This document shows, piece after piece, positions 44,521 through 53,586 of a DNA stretch of 64,000 nucleotides. Location of the stretch: NCBI RefSeq assembly GCF_900142755.1, contig NZ_FRCA01000007.1, positions 186,001 through 250,000 on the forward strand. Direction: 5' to 3'. The translations under genes and the position numbers were made by a program. The stretch comes from Halomonas cupida (GTDB taxonomy: Bacteria; Pseudomonadota; Gammaproteobacteria; Pseudomonadales; Halomonadaceae). Every line of letters starts with the position of its first letter. The stretch's first letter is position 1. The notes under the pieces are model-generated. The model was not told where the DNA came from, made no database searches, and worked only from the letters and a program-made list of their open reading frames with translations.

Positions 44521-44907
44521 ATGATTTATCCGGTCAAGACCGAGCTATTCGCTTCCCGCGCTCCCCTATCCTGGGGGAGTATCGGCAACGGCATCCTGTT
44601 TACCGCTCAGATCCCCATCAACGCAGGCGGCGAGGTGGTCAACGGCGGCATTGAGGCCCAGGTCCGACAGACCCTGGACAACCTGCTGCATACGCTGGAG
44701 TGCGCTGGCGGCGGCGTCGAGTCACTGACTCAAGTACTGATCTACGTAACCCAGCGCGAGGACCTGGCCACGGTCAATCGAGTCTACTCCGAATACGTCA
44801 CCGCCCCCTACCCCAACCGTGCAGCGTTAATTGTCAGCGGTTTTGCTCGAGAAGAGATGCTGATCGAAATAGTGGCTTATGCCGTGGTCACACCGAACGA
44901 CAAATAA
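44521..44907 (+). CDS. RidA family enamine/imine deaminase
   Basis: This 128-residue protein of the RidA/YjgF/Rid superfamily hydrolyses reactive enamine/imine intermediates to ketoacids and ammonia. The conserved Arg in YPNRAALIV and the Glu in LIEIVAYAVV are in place, as is VLIYVTQREDLATVNRVYSEYV. The Cys usually found two residues after the Arg is absent, as in several non-archetypal Rid subfamilies. It is the last gene of the operon, 58 bases after the DUF3726-like gene, and suggests that an imine intermediate arises in the pathway. Confidence 0.88.
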   Translation: MIYPVKTELFASRAPLSWGSIGNGILFTAQIPINAGGEVVNGGIEAQVRQTLDNLLHTLECAGGGVESLTQVLIYVTQREDLATVNRVYSEYVTAPYPNRAALIVSGFAREEMLIEIVAYAVVTPNDK

Positions 44908-45035
44908 GGTTGTAGTGGTCAACTAACCCTGATCAGTATTTTGAGGCTTTCCTCAGCACCAGAATATATGCTGGAGCCCCTCCAATCACCTGGATTCTTC
45001 ATCAATAGATAACGACCACCACCAGGGAATCATTA

Positions 45036-45058
45036 TGGTTCCCCGAACAGGACTCGAA
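45036..45058 (-). pseudogene. tRNA 3'-end remnant
   Basis: Read on the minus strand, this is the T-loop (TTCGAGT), 3' T-stem (CCTGT), 7-base acceptor strand (TCGGGGA), discriminator A and CCA of a tRNA, with exact spacing. The 5' T-stem partner is wrong (TCTGG) and no anticodon or D arm follows. It looks like the 3' end left at an integration site, possibly from a tRNA-Asn-like gene. Confidence 0.6.
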
Positions 45059-45167
45059 CCAGACCGAAAAACCCAGATGGCCGACCCCGACGTCCAGATA
45101 TTGGGCGCCAGCTTCGAGCTAGCGCCCATGGCAGGCATAAGCGAGCATGCCTTCCATCTCCAGTCAC

Positions 45168-48100
45168 TCAGGCCTGATACCCCTCTTGTGCTTGCGAAGT
45201 CCGCTCACCGCGAGTCACCAACTTGCGTAGTGCCACGTAGAACACTGGCGTGAGGAAAAGCCCGAACAGCGTAACACCCACCATCCCGGCGAATACCGCC
45301 GTGCCCAGCGCCTGTCGCACCTCGGCTCCAGCACCGCCAGCCAGCATCAGTGGCACCACCGCCGCGGTAAAGGTGATCGAGGTCATGATGATCGGACGCA
45401 GACGTAGACGACAAGCCTCCAGCGCTGCTTCGACGATACCGCGCCCCTGCATCTCCAGTTCGCGCGCAAACTCAACGATCAGGATGGCGTTCTTGCAGGC
45501 CAGTCCAATCAGCACCACCAGCCCGACCTGGACGAAGATGTTGTTGTCACCCGCCATCAAATGCACGCCGAACAGCGCCGAAAGCATGCACATCGGTACA
45601 ATCAGAATCACCGCCAGCGGCAAGGTCCAGCTCTCGTAGAGTGCAGCCAAGGCAAGGAACACCAGCAACACCGACAACGGGAACACTATCAAGGCAGCAT
45701 TGCCTTGAGTGCTCTGCTGGAAACTCAGATCGGTCCACTCGAAGCTCATCCCATTGGGCAACACCTCAGCAGCGAGTTCGCTCAGTGCCTCCATCGCTTG
45801 AGTCGAGGACAACACGAGAGGATCCGCCTCGCCCGCCAGGTCCGCGGCAGGATAGCCGTTGTAACGCAGCACCGGATCCGGGCCAAAGGTCCACTGAATA
45901 TCCACCACAGAGCCGATCGGCACCATTTCTCCGCGATCATTACGAGTACGCAGATTGGCGATATCCTCAACGTTGTCGCGGTGGGAAGCATCGGCCTGGG
46001 CTATCACCTGCCAGGTCCGGCCAAACTGGTTGAAATCATTGACGTAAGTCGAGCCAAGATAGGTTTGCAGAGTATTGAACAGCCCCGTCAATGGCACCCC
46101 CTGAGCCTTGGCCTTCACCCGGTCGACTTCGGCATCAAGCTGCGGCACATTGGCCTGATAGCTGGTAATCGGGAAGCCCATACCCGGCGTCTGTGCGACC
46201 GCACCTTGGAACGCCTGCACGGCGCCCTGTAGCGCGCCATAGCCGAGCCCAGCGCGGTCCTCGATAAACATCTGCCAGCCATTGCCGTTGCCAAGGCCGA
46301 GGATCGGCGGTGGCATGAACGAGAACGCGAACCCCTCCTGCAATCCGGCTATCTTCTGATTGATTTCGGCATTGATCTCGGCCGCCGAGCGACTCCGCTC
46401 GGAGAACGGGGCCAGAGGCAGGAACACCACTCCGCTGTTGGGCGTGCTGGTAAACTGCAGCGCATTGAGCCCCGGGAAGGCAATTGTGTGGGTTACGCCC
46501 TCACTCTCCATGGCGATCTCACCCACCTGGCTCAACATCTCATCGGTACGTGAAAGCGAGGCACCTTCCGGCAACTTCACGCCAGCGATCAAGTACTGCT
46601 TATCCTGGGTCGGGATAAAACCCGGCGGCACCGCCTGGAACATCACCCCTGTTCCGACCAGCAACAGCGCATAGATGCCGAACACCACGCCGCGCCGCCG
46701 CAGACTGCGCGAAACGCCTCCCTGGTAGCGTCTGGAGCTGGCGAGAAAGAAGCGATTGAACGGGCGGAACAACCAGCCAAACAACCCGTCGATCATCCGC
46801 GTGAGGCGATCCTTTGGGGCATCGTGTGGTTTGAGCAGCAGCGCCGCCAACGCCGGTGACAGGGTCAGCGAGTTGACCGTGGAGATCACCGTGGAAATGG
46901 CGATGGTTGCCGCGAACTGGCGATAGAATTGCCCAGTGACACCGGACAGAAATGCCATTGGCACAAACACCGCACACAATACCAGGCCGATGGCGATGAT
47001 GGGGCCGGATACTTCCTTCATTGCCTGGTGCGCGGCGGCAAGCGGCGCCAGGCCCTCCTCAATGTTGCGCTCGACGTTCTCTACCACCACGATCGCATCA
47101 TCAACCACGATGCCGATCGCCAGCACCAGACCGAACAGAGTCAGAGTATTGATCGAGAATCCCAACAGATAGAGCACAGCGAAAGTGCCCACCACCGACA
47201 CCGGCACTGCGATCAGCGGAATGATCGACGCGCGCCAGGTCTGCAGGAACAGCGTCACCACCAACACCACCAGCAGTACCGCCTCAAGCAGCGTCTTGAC
47301 CACCGACTCGATCGAGTCGCGCACGAAGATGGTAGTGTCATACACCGCCTCGTACTCAACTCCCTCCGGGAATTGTTGGGCAAGTTCATCCATGGTCGCG
47401 ATGACGTTTTCCTGGATTTCCAGGGCATTCGCCCCCGGCGCCTGGAAGACGCCGAGTGCGACCGCGTCGTCGCCGTCCAGCTTCGAACGCAGGCTGTAGT
47501 CATTGGCCCCCAGCTCCAGACGGGCCACATCGGACAAATAGGTGATCTGTCCGTCGCTACCGGTCTTGACCACGATGTCGCTGAATTCCTGTTCGGAGGT
47601 CAGCCGTCCTCTGGCATTGATCAAGGTCAGGAAGTCGCTATCGGGAATCGGCTCGGCGCCGAGCTGACCGGCCGAGACCTGAACGTTCTGCTCCCGTATC
47701 GCCTCCACTACATCGCCGGCCGTGAGTCCTCGCGCAGCAACCCTGTCCGGATCAAGCCAGGCGCGCATGGCATAATCGCCACCACCAAAAATCTGCGCAT
47801 CACCGACCCCCTGGATACGTGCCAGAGCATCCTTGACGTGCAGGCGGGCATAGTTTCGCAGATACAGGGTGTCATAGCGGCCATCCGGAGAGGTCAGGTG
47901 CACGACCATCAAAAAGGTCGGTGACTGTTTCTGCGTGGTCACCCCCTGTCGGCGCACATCCTCAGGCAATCGCGCCAGCGCCTGGCTGACCCGATTCTGT
48001 ACCTTGACCGCCGCGTCATCCGGATCAGTTCCGGGACGGAAGGTTACGGTTACCTGCAGTACACCATCGGAACCAGCCACCGACTTGAGGTACATCATGT

Positions 48101-48326
48101 CCTCAACGCCATTGATCGCCTCCTCCAGCGGTGTGGCCACCGTCTCGGCGATGACCTTGGGATTGGCGCCAGGATAGACCGTGCGTACCACCACCGAGGG
48201 TGGCACCACGTCCGGGTACTCGCTGACCGGCATCAGCGGTATGGTGATCAACCCCGAGATGAAGATAAGGATCGACAGCACCCCGGCGAAGATCGGGCGG
48301 TCAATGAAGAACCTGGCAAAATCCAT
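45168..48326 (-). CDS. RND multidrug efflux permease (AcrB/MexF-like)
   Basis: This 1052-residue inner-membrane HAE1-type RND transporter exports drugs or solvents by proton antiport. It starts MDFARFFIDRPIFAGVLSI, like MexF/AcrB. The proton-relay residues are intact: the Asp pair in GIVVDDAIVVVENVERN and the Lys in GLACKNAILIVEFARE. The large periplasmic loops (about residues 35-335 and 560-860) and twelve helices match the family. The adaptor gene lies upstream on the same strand with a 95-base gap. No outer-membrane channel gene is adjacent, so TolC or another OprM-type protein would be shared. Confidence 0.95.
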   Translation of the reverse strand: MDFARFFIDRPIFAGVLSILIFISGLITIPLMPVSEYPDVVPPSVVVRTVYPGANPKVIAETVATPLEEAINGVEDMMYLKSVAGSDGVLQVTVTFRPGTDPDDAAVKVQNRVSQALARLPEDVRRQGVTTQKQSPTFLMVVHLTSPDGRYDTLYLRNYARLHVKDALARIQGVGDAQIFGGGDYAMRAWLDPDRVAARGLTAGDVVEAIREQNVQVSAGQLGAEPIPDSDFLTLINARGRLTSEQEFSDIVVKTGSDGQITYLSDVARLELGANDYSLRSKLDGDDAVALGVFQAPGANALEIQENVIATMDELAQQFPEGVEYEAVYDTTIFVRDSIESVVKTLLEAVLLVVLVVTLFLQTWRASIIPLIAVPVSVVGTFAVLYLLGFSINTLTLFGLVLAIGIVVDDAIVVVENVERNIEEGLAPLAAAHQAMKEVSGPIIAIGLVLCAVFVPMAFLSGVTGQFYRQFAATIAISTVISTVNSLTLSPALAALLLKPHDAPKDRLTRMIDGLFGWLFRPFNRFFLASSRRYQGGVSRSLRRRGVVFGIYALLLVGTGVMFQAVPPGFIPTQDKQYLIAGVKLPEGASLSRTDEMLSQVGEIAMESEGVTHTIAFPGLNALQFTSTPNSGVVFLPLAPFSERSRSAAEINAEINQKIAGLQEGFAFSFMPPPILGLGNGNGWQMFIEDRAGLGYGALQGAVQAFQGAVAQTPGMGFPITSYQANVPQLDAEVDRVKAKAQGVPLTGLFNTLQTYLGSTYVNDFNQFGRTWQVIAQADASHRDNVEDIANLRTRNDRGEMVPIGSVVDIQWTFGPDPVLRYNGYPAADLAGEADPLVLSSTQAMEALSELAAEVLPNGMSFEWTDLSFQQSTQGNAALIVFPLSVLLVFLALAALYESWTLPLAVILIVPMCMLSALFGVHLMAGDNNIFVQVGLVVLIGLACKNAILIVEFARELEMQGRGIVEAALEACRLRLRPIIMTSITFTAAVVPLMLAGGAGAEVRQALGTAVFAGMVGVTLFGLFLTPVFYVALRKLVTRGERTSQAQEGYQA

Positions 48327-48421
48327 GGCAATACTCCCTCGCCGAGGCAGGCATTCAGAGCCTACCCCGATGACTCGGTCGACAGTGAAGTCAAATGACG
48401 GCTATTGACGTTCGAACACGC

Positions 48422-49663
48422 TCAATGAGTCGTGGCCAACTCCCGTTCGCCGGGCTCTCCTCCGGGCATCTCGATGCTGTTCGCCGCCACCTGCATGCCT
48501 GGATAGAAGATCCGCTGGGTACCGCGCACCACCACCCGGTCTCCCGGTTCCAGGCCCGTTCGGATCACCCGCAATCCATCAGCCATGCGTCCGAGCTCCA
48601 CATCCTTGCGGATGGCAAGCCCCTCAGCGTCGACAACGTAGACGTACTTGCGGTCCTGATCGGTCAAGATGGCCTTGTCATCGACGAGAATGGCCCTATC
48701 GGAACTGCCGCCACGCATCTGTACCCTGGCAAACATACCGGGCGAGAAGCGCCCAGCGTCATTGTCGAGCACGGCGCGGATCAGCATGGTGCCTGAGTCG
48801 GCATCCAACTGATTATCGACAAAGTCCACTTCGCCCCTGTAGGGATAGCCCCCATCGTTTGCTAGCCCAACGCGCACTGGCGTTCTATTCTCACGGGAAC
48901 TGAGGCGCTCTCCGGAACGGGCCATGTCGCCGTACTGCAGCCAGGTCTGCTCGTCGCTGTAGAAATGAACATGAACCTTGTCCAGAGAGACAATGCTGGT
49001 TAATAGGGACGCGTCCGACACCAGATTGCCGACAGTGATCAGAGCTCGACCGGTTCGGCCTGCGATTGGTGCACGCACCTCGGTGAACTCCATGTTCAAG
49101 CGCGCCGTCTCGAGTGCGGCCTGGGCCGCATGCAGATCGGCCTGAGCCTGGAGTGACGCTGCCCTGCGCTGGTCCAGCTCTTCCCGGGAAATCGCCTGGG
49201 TCTGAGCCAGGCGCTCGGCGCGGGCGGCCTCACCACGGGTAAGCTCGACCCGTGCGCGAGCACGCTGCAGGTCGGCCTCCGCACTATCCAGGCTGGCACG
49301 ATAAGGACGCTGATCAATGGTAAACAGGACATCTCCCTTGTCGACGCTCTGGCCCTCGGTGTAGTGGATGCTATCGATGTAGCCGGCAACCCGCGAACGC
49401 AGTTCCACCGTCTCTACTGCCTCGATGTGGCCCGTAAACTCGTCCCAGAAACTCACATCCTGGACCACCACCTCGGCCACACTGACCTCCGGTGGCGGCG
49501 GCGCCTCCTGCCCCAGACCGTCGGCCTGACTATCGCAACCGGCCGTCGCAATGGCACCAAGCACCACAGTCATGGCTACTAACATGTGTATGGAAAACAC
49601 GCGGGTCGCCAGCCTGGGGGGCAAGTGCCCTCTTCGTCCACGTGCCGGGGCGGGATAACTCAT
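48422..49663 (-). CDS. RND efflux periplasmic adaptor (MexE/AcrA-like)
   Basis: This 413-residue membrane-fusion protein links the RND permease to an outer-membrane channel. The N-terminus has a positively charged stretch and a hydrophobic segment ending in a lipobox-like AIATAGC, so it is probably a lipoprotein. Lipoyl half-motifs (VELRSRVAGYIDSIHYTEGQSVDKGDVLF and VRAPIAGRTGRALITVGNLV) flank a coiled coil (about residues 120-190), followed by the beta-barrel and membrane-proximal domains. The ATG at 49663 has GGAGAG upstream; the 29-codon in-frame extension before it is not family-like. Confidence 0.93.
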   Translation of the reverse strand: MSYPAPARGRRGHLPPRLATRVFSIHMLVAMTVVLGAIATAGCDSQADGLGQEAPPPPEVSVAEVVVQDVSFWDEFTGHIEAVETVELRSRVAGYIDSIHYTEGQSVDKGDVLFTIDQRPYRASLDSAEADLQRARARVELTRGEAARAERLAQTQAISREELDQRRAASLQAQADLHAAQAALETARLNMEFTEVRAPIAGRTGRALITVGNLVSDASLLTSIVSLDKVHVHFYSDEQTWLQYGDMARSGERLSSRENRTPVRVGLANDGGYPYRGEVDFVDNQLDADSGTMLIRAVLDNDAGRFSPGMFARVQMRGGSSDRAILVDDKAILTDQDRKYVYVVDAEGLAIRKDVELGRMADGLRVIRTGLEPGDRVVVRGTQRIFYPGMQVAANSIEMPGGEPGERELATTH

Positions 49664-49940
49664 CAGTTCATCTCTCCAGGAAGGTGCTGACACGGCAAGC
49701 TTGCATCCCGAATTCAACTTGAGGTAATGAGCCGCATGCCCATGGACCACTTATCGATGCAACGCGCGTAGCTTACGCAGGAAGCGCCATAAGACTGTCG
49801 TATCGTGCGGACTACTTAGCCTGCCAGTTCATCGAAGTAGTCGTTTGCCAGGGCATGAAATCGACACCGCCGGCATGCAAGTGCAATGCAACACCATAGG
49901 AGTTCAGCCACAATTTGATTACCTACTATATGAGGGAAAT

Positions 49941-49962
49941 ACTGTTCCACTGGTGGGACAGT
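49941..49962. promoter_or_regulatory. Candidate LysR operator
   Basis: CTGTTCCAC and GTGGGACAG flank TG as an imperfect 22-base palindrome, 65 bases before the lysR ATG, a typical position for a LysR autoregulatory site. Confidence 0.45.
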
Positions 49963-49964
49963 TC

Positions 49965-50014
49965 CCGGACACAAGTACTTCCGAGACATAAGTGCTTTCG
50001 AAACATAAGTACAT
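49965..50014. repeat. Three 16-17-bp imperfect tandem repeats before lysR
   Basis: CCGGACACAAGTACTT (49965), CCGAGACATAAGTGCTT (49981) and TCGAAACATAAGTACAT (49998) follow one another and end 12 bases before the lysR ATG. Confidence 0.75.
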
Positions 50015-50026
50015 GGGACAACAACA

Positions 50027-50998
50027 ATGCAACCGGATCTCAATGACGCCTTGATCTTCGCCAGGGTCGTAGAACAGGGCAGTTTCACCGCGGCTTCCAG
50101 GCTGCTGAGCATTCCCAAGACCACCGTGAGTCGAAAGGTTCAGGCGCTGGAACTGCGCCTCGGCGCGCGGCTGCTGAACCGAACCACCCGCAAGCTGAGC
50201 CTGACCGAAGCAGGTTCCGTCTATTACGATTACTGCAGTCGCATTGTCCAGGATATGGACGAGGCGGAGAGTGCTGTCCAACAATTGGAAGGCAACCCCC
50301 GGGGTTGGCTACGAGTTACCGCTCCATTCACCATGTGCACCGAATTCACTTCGGCACTGGTACGGGATTTCCGCGAGCTGTATCCGGCAGTGAAAATCGA
50401 ACTGGTACTGTCCAACGACCGGCTCGACCTGGTGGCTCATCAGATCGACGTGGCGCTGCGCGTTGGTGAACTGCCGGACTCGAGTCTGGTCGCCCGCCGC
50501 TTGGCCAGCTACCGTTCGTTCGTCTATGCCAGCGACAGCTATATCGCCCGCCACGGAGAACCTCAGACGCCTGCAGAGCTGGCCTTCCACCCCGCTCTGG
50601 CCAAATCCAGGGACCAGCGCGGTCAACGTTATTTCTGGGAGTTGCACAAGGGGGGGCACCGGGAAGAAATCGAATTAGACCCGGTTGCCATCGCCAACGA
50701 TCCATTCGTGCTGAGAGGGCTACTGGTCGAGGGCCATGGCGTGATGCTGACCAGTGAGATCGTTGCCTGCCTGGGGCCAGAGGAGCGCCAGTTGCGGCGC
50801 ATCCTGCCGGAATGGGAGGGTCCCGAAGTCGAGTTCAATGCCGTATTCCCGGGCGGCCGCCTGATCTCGCCCAAGGTGCGAACCTTCGTGGACTTCGTGG
50901 TGGAGCGTACGCGCCTTGACCACATCATGCCCGTACATTGGCAACCTCCTGGCCAACCGGAAGCAGAGAGCGCGACGCCAGTCGACGAAACGGCATGA
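50027..50998 (+). CDS. LysR family transcriptional regulator
   Basis: This 323-residue regulator has the helix-turn-helix ALIFARVVEQGSFTAASRLLSIPKTTVSRKVQALELRLGARLLNR (about residues 8-52) and an effector domain with VALRVGELPDSSLVARRLASYRSFVYAS. Those features place it in the large group of LysR proteins that often control a divergent enzyme or efflux gene. Its divergent position makes the RND pump adaptor-permease pair the likely target. A palindrome and a triple repeat lie just upstream. Confidence 0.92.
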   Translation: MQPDLNDALIFARVVEQGSFTAASRLLSIPKTTVSRKVQALELRLGARLLNRTTRKLSLTEAGSVYYDYCSRIVQDMDEAESAVQQLEGNPRGWLRVTAPFTMCTEFTSALVRDFRELYPAVKIELVLSNDRLDLVAHQIDVALRVGELPDSSLVARRLASYRSFVYASDSYIARHGEPQTPAELAFHPALAKSRDQRGQRYFWELHKGGHREEIELDPVAIANDPFVLRGLLVEGHGVMLTSEIVACLGPEERQLRRILPEWEGPEVEFNAVFPGGRLISPKVRTFVDFVVERTRLDHIMPVHWQPPGQPEAESATPVDETA

Positions 50999-51292
50999 GA
51001 GGCTGTTCATGATCCAGCGACACGATTCGCCGACGTATGAGAAGAGCCCAGAGGAAACGGTGCGCAAGTCGGCGAGCCGCATGACGGGCCAGCTGCGCTC
51101 CTGAATAAACAACGTCTTTCCCACATCACCCAAGGCAATCCACGCCGGGCTGGATAGTGTTCAAGGAAGCTCTCCTCATCCTCGGACCGGTAAGTGATTC
51201 CCCCACCCATATGACGCGACAACGTCGGCACAGAGTGGGGGAACTACATCCCGTTCATCACGTTGGTGTGTGCCTCATGGTGACAGTTGGCG

Positions 51293-51862
51293 TCATAGTA
51301 CTCCCCTCGCCCTGGCCGTATGGGTGGCAATGGCATCCATCAGCGGCGGTGACAGGCAGTCATAGGGCTCCAGGCCGAGTTGCCTGAGTCGGCCACGCAC
51401 GCTGTCCATGTTGTCTGGATTGGCTCCCGACTCGATGATCGAGGAGACAAAGGCAGCAAATTCAGGTGCCGCCCAGCCAGTGTCTTTGGAGAGCTCCGTG
51501 TGGATGAAGTCCAGACCGTGGAAAGGATGGTCGGTATTTTCGATGCGGCCAAACATATGTACCCCACATTCCTTGCAGGCATGACGCTGGATGGCGGCCG
51601 AAGCATCGATCACCTCCAACTTGTCCTCATTGGCGGTGACGCTGAGGGTCTCTCGGGGTACCACAGCGACCATCGAAAACAAGGCTCCTTCTGGCTTCCA
51701 GCACTTGGTGCAGCCGCAAACGTGGTTGTGGGCGCACTGTGCCTTGACAGTGACCTCGACAGGGCTGTCGATACAGTGGCAATGCAGGCTGGCACCTGCA
51801 AAGTTATCACTGCCGGCACGTACCCCGTCGTCTACGGCGGGATGAATCCTGATATCGTTCAT
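51293..51862 (-). CDS. gfa: S-(hydroxymethyl)glutathione synthase (Gfa)
   Basis: This 189-residue protein accelerates condensation of formaldehyde with glutathione, the first step of glutathione-dependent formaldehyde removal. It starts [23 protein letters not shown] like other Gfa proteins. Zinc-binding cysteines are in [30 protein letters not shown] and in [14 protein letters not shown]. The ATG at 51862 has GGAG nine bases upstream and fits the family; an in-frame ATG 45 bases earlier is less likely. No formaldehyde dehydrogenase gene is adjacent in this window. Confidence 0.93.
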   Translation of the reverse strand: MNDIRIHPAVDDGVRAGSDNFAGASLHCHCIDSPVEVTVKAQCAHNHVCGCTKCWKPEGALFSMVAVVPRETLSVTANEDKLEVIDASAAIQRHACKECGVHMFGRIENTDHPFHGLDFIHTELSKDTGWAAPEFAAFVSSIIESGANPDNMDSVRGRLRQLGLEPYDCLSPPLMDAIATHTARARGVL

Positions 51863-52128
51863 GGTAGTGGCTCCTTGGGCAATAGTGATAGTTGCAGAAG
51901 CCATCATGGCGAGGGACTCGGGTCGCTCACGGCATGATTGTCGAGGGCGCCACCATCTGACGGCTATTCGTCAGGTTCATAGGCTTCCGCTCCTCCATGT
52001 AGTCTAGTCGGCATGGTGTTCACCCGTGTTGTCGTGAGACCGGCAATATCAGTTGGTCATTCCACCGACAGTGATCCGCCTCTTCGATGCAGGAAGACGT
52101 TCAAAGGAGGCGCATGGAACTCCTGGCG

Positions 52129-53586
52129 CTAGCCGGTTGGCCCCAGCATGGCACCGCCCATGACCCGCACCCAGTCGATCATCGGCGTCGGGTAGATCCC
52201 CAGCAGAATGATCAACAACGCCACGCCCAGGACGACCACACCGCCGGCGCGCACTCCCCAGTCCTCAGGCGCATCGCGCTTCTGCATGCCCGCCTCGGCC
52301 AGATACAGAGTGACCATCACCCGCAGGTAGTAATAGAGCCCGATGGCACTGCCGACGACGACCCCGCCCACCAGCCACCAGCGCTCGGCCTCGACACCCA
52401 GCGCAATGATGTAGAACTTGCCGATAAAGCCCGCGGTAAAGGGAATGCCAGCCAGCGACAGCATGGTCACGGTAAGTACCGCGGTCAGGTAGGGACGTCG
52501 CCAGAACAGTCCGCGGTAGTGGTGCAGTGCTGCTGCGTCCTCGCCGCGGTATGGCGAGGAGATCAACGTGACCACGCCGAAGGCGCCCAGAGTCGTCAGC
52601 ATGTAGACCACCAGGTAGACGCCAGTGGCTTCCACTGCCAGCCCGTCGCTGACCACCAGCGCCGTCAACAGGTAACCGAAATGAGCGATCGACGAATAGC
52701 CCAGCAGACGCTTGAGGTTGGACTGGGTCAGCGCCAGCAGGTTACCGACCAGCATGGTAAGGATCGCCAACACCGCCAGTACGCTGTGCAGCAAGGCATT
52801 CTGAAAGGCCGGGACCGCCATGACCAGCCGCAGCAGAACCACGAATACCGCCACTTTACTTGCCGATGCGAGGAAGGTTGATGCGGGACTCGGGCCACCC
52901 TCATAGACATCCGGCGTCCATTGGTGAAACGGCACGATCGACAACTTGAAACTCAGCCCCAGCAGCATCAATGCGGCACCCGCCAGGCTCCAGGCGCCAG
53001 CATCGGCAACCAGCCCCGTGGCCAGACCGGCAAAGTCCAGATGGCCGGTATCGGCGTAGAGGAGCGCCATGCCGAACAACAGAATGGCAGTCGCCGCCGC
53101 CGACAGCACCAGATACTTGATACCGGATTCGAGCGAGCGCCGCTCATGGTAGGTATAGGCGAGCATGCCATACAGCGGCATCGATAATAGCTCGAGGCCA
53201 AAGAACAGCGTCGCCAGGTGGGTGCTGGCGGCCAGGACCATGGCCCCCGCCGTGGCACACAGCAACAGCAGATAGAACTCCTCCCGCGGTCCACGATAGT
53301 GCTCGAGGTAGGCATGTCCCAGCGTGGCACAGGCCAGCGCCGCCACCAGGATCAATACCGCGGCGAAGATCGCCAGGCCATCAATGGCCAGCATCGGCGT
53401 GGCCAGTGGTGCCATGCGCCACACGCCGATCAGCGCAATGAGCGCCAGATTGAGGCCAACAACCGTGACGATGGTGATAGCGGTATGATGGCGGCGCCAG
53501 GCAATCCCCAGCATCACCACGATGGCCGTGACACAGACCAGAACCAGAGGCGTCAATGCCAGCAGGTGCGTCGCGGTCAAGATCAT
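52129..53586 (-). CDS. nuoN: NADH-quinone oxidoreductase subunit N
   Basis: This 485-residue antiporter-like membrane subunit of respiratory complex I takes part in proton pumping. Roughly fourteen hydrophobic helices are present, with the conserved charged positions in FFGLELLSMPLYGM and the lysine-bearing SIVPFHQWTPDVYEGGPSP segment. The start overlaps the nuoM stop by four bases, so it is coupled. It is the last nuo gene; no strong terminator is evident after its stop. Confidence 0.95.
   Translation of the reverse strand: MILTATHLLALTPLVLVCVTAIVVMLGIAWRRHHTAITIVTVVGLNLALIALIGVWRMAPLATPMLAIDGLAIFAAVLILVAALACATLGHAYLEHYRGPREEFYLLLLCATAGAMVLAASTHLATLFFGLELLSMPLYGMLAYTYHERRSLESGIKYLVLSAAATAILLFGMALLYADTGHLDFAGLATGLVADAGAWSLAGAALMLLGLSFKLSIVPFHQWTPDVYEGGPSPASTFLASASKVAVFVVLLRLVMAVPAFQNALLHSVLAVLAILTMLVGNLLALTQSNLKRLLGYSSIAHFGYLLTALVVSDGLAVEATGVYLVVYMLTTLGAFGVVTLISSPYRGEDAAALHHYRGLFWRRPYLTAVLTVTMLSLAGIPFTAGFIGKFYIIALGVEAERWWLVGGVVVGSAIGLYYYLRVMVTLYLAEAGMQKRDAPEDWGVRAGGVVVLGVALLIILLGIYPTPMIDWVRVMGGAMLGPTG

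Larger units (their letters stand above)
49664..50026. other. Divergent promoter region of RND pump and lysR
   Basis: No gene is seen in these 363 bases. They contain an imperfect palindrome (49941-49962) and a 16-17-bp triple repeat (49965-50014) just upstream of the lysR start. Confidence 0.55.

Noticed and set aside
45035..45253. 72-codon frame starting MVPRTGLEP
   Set aside because: This peptide is the translation of a reverse-complement tRNA end and then runs antisense into the RND gene; it is not a protein gene.
46929..47924. A 331-codon open frame on the plus strand opposite the RND permease
   Set aside because: The sequence is His/Gln/Arg-rich in the manner of antisense frames, and the permease on the other strand is intact.
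51950..52128. A small gene after gfa preceded by AAAGGAGG at about 52095
   Set aside because: The only frame following that site continues antisense into nuoN and has His/Gln/Arg-rich shadow composition.
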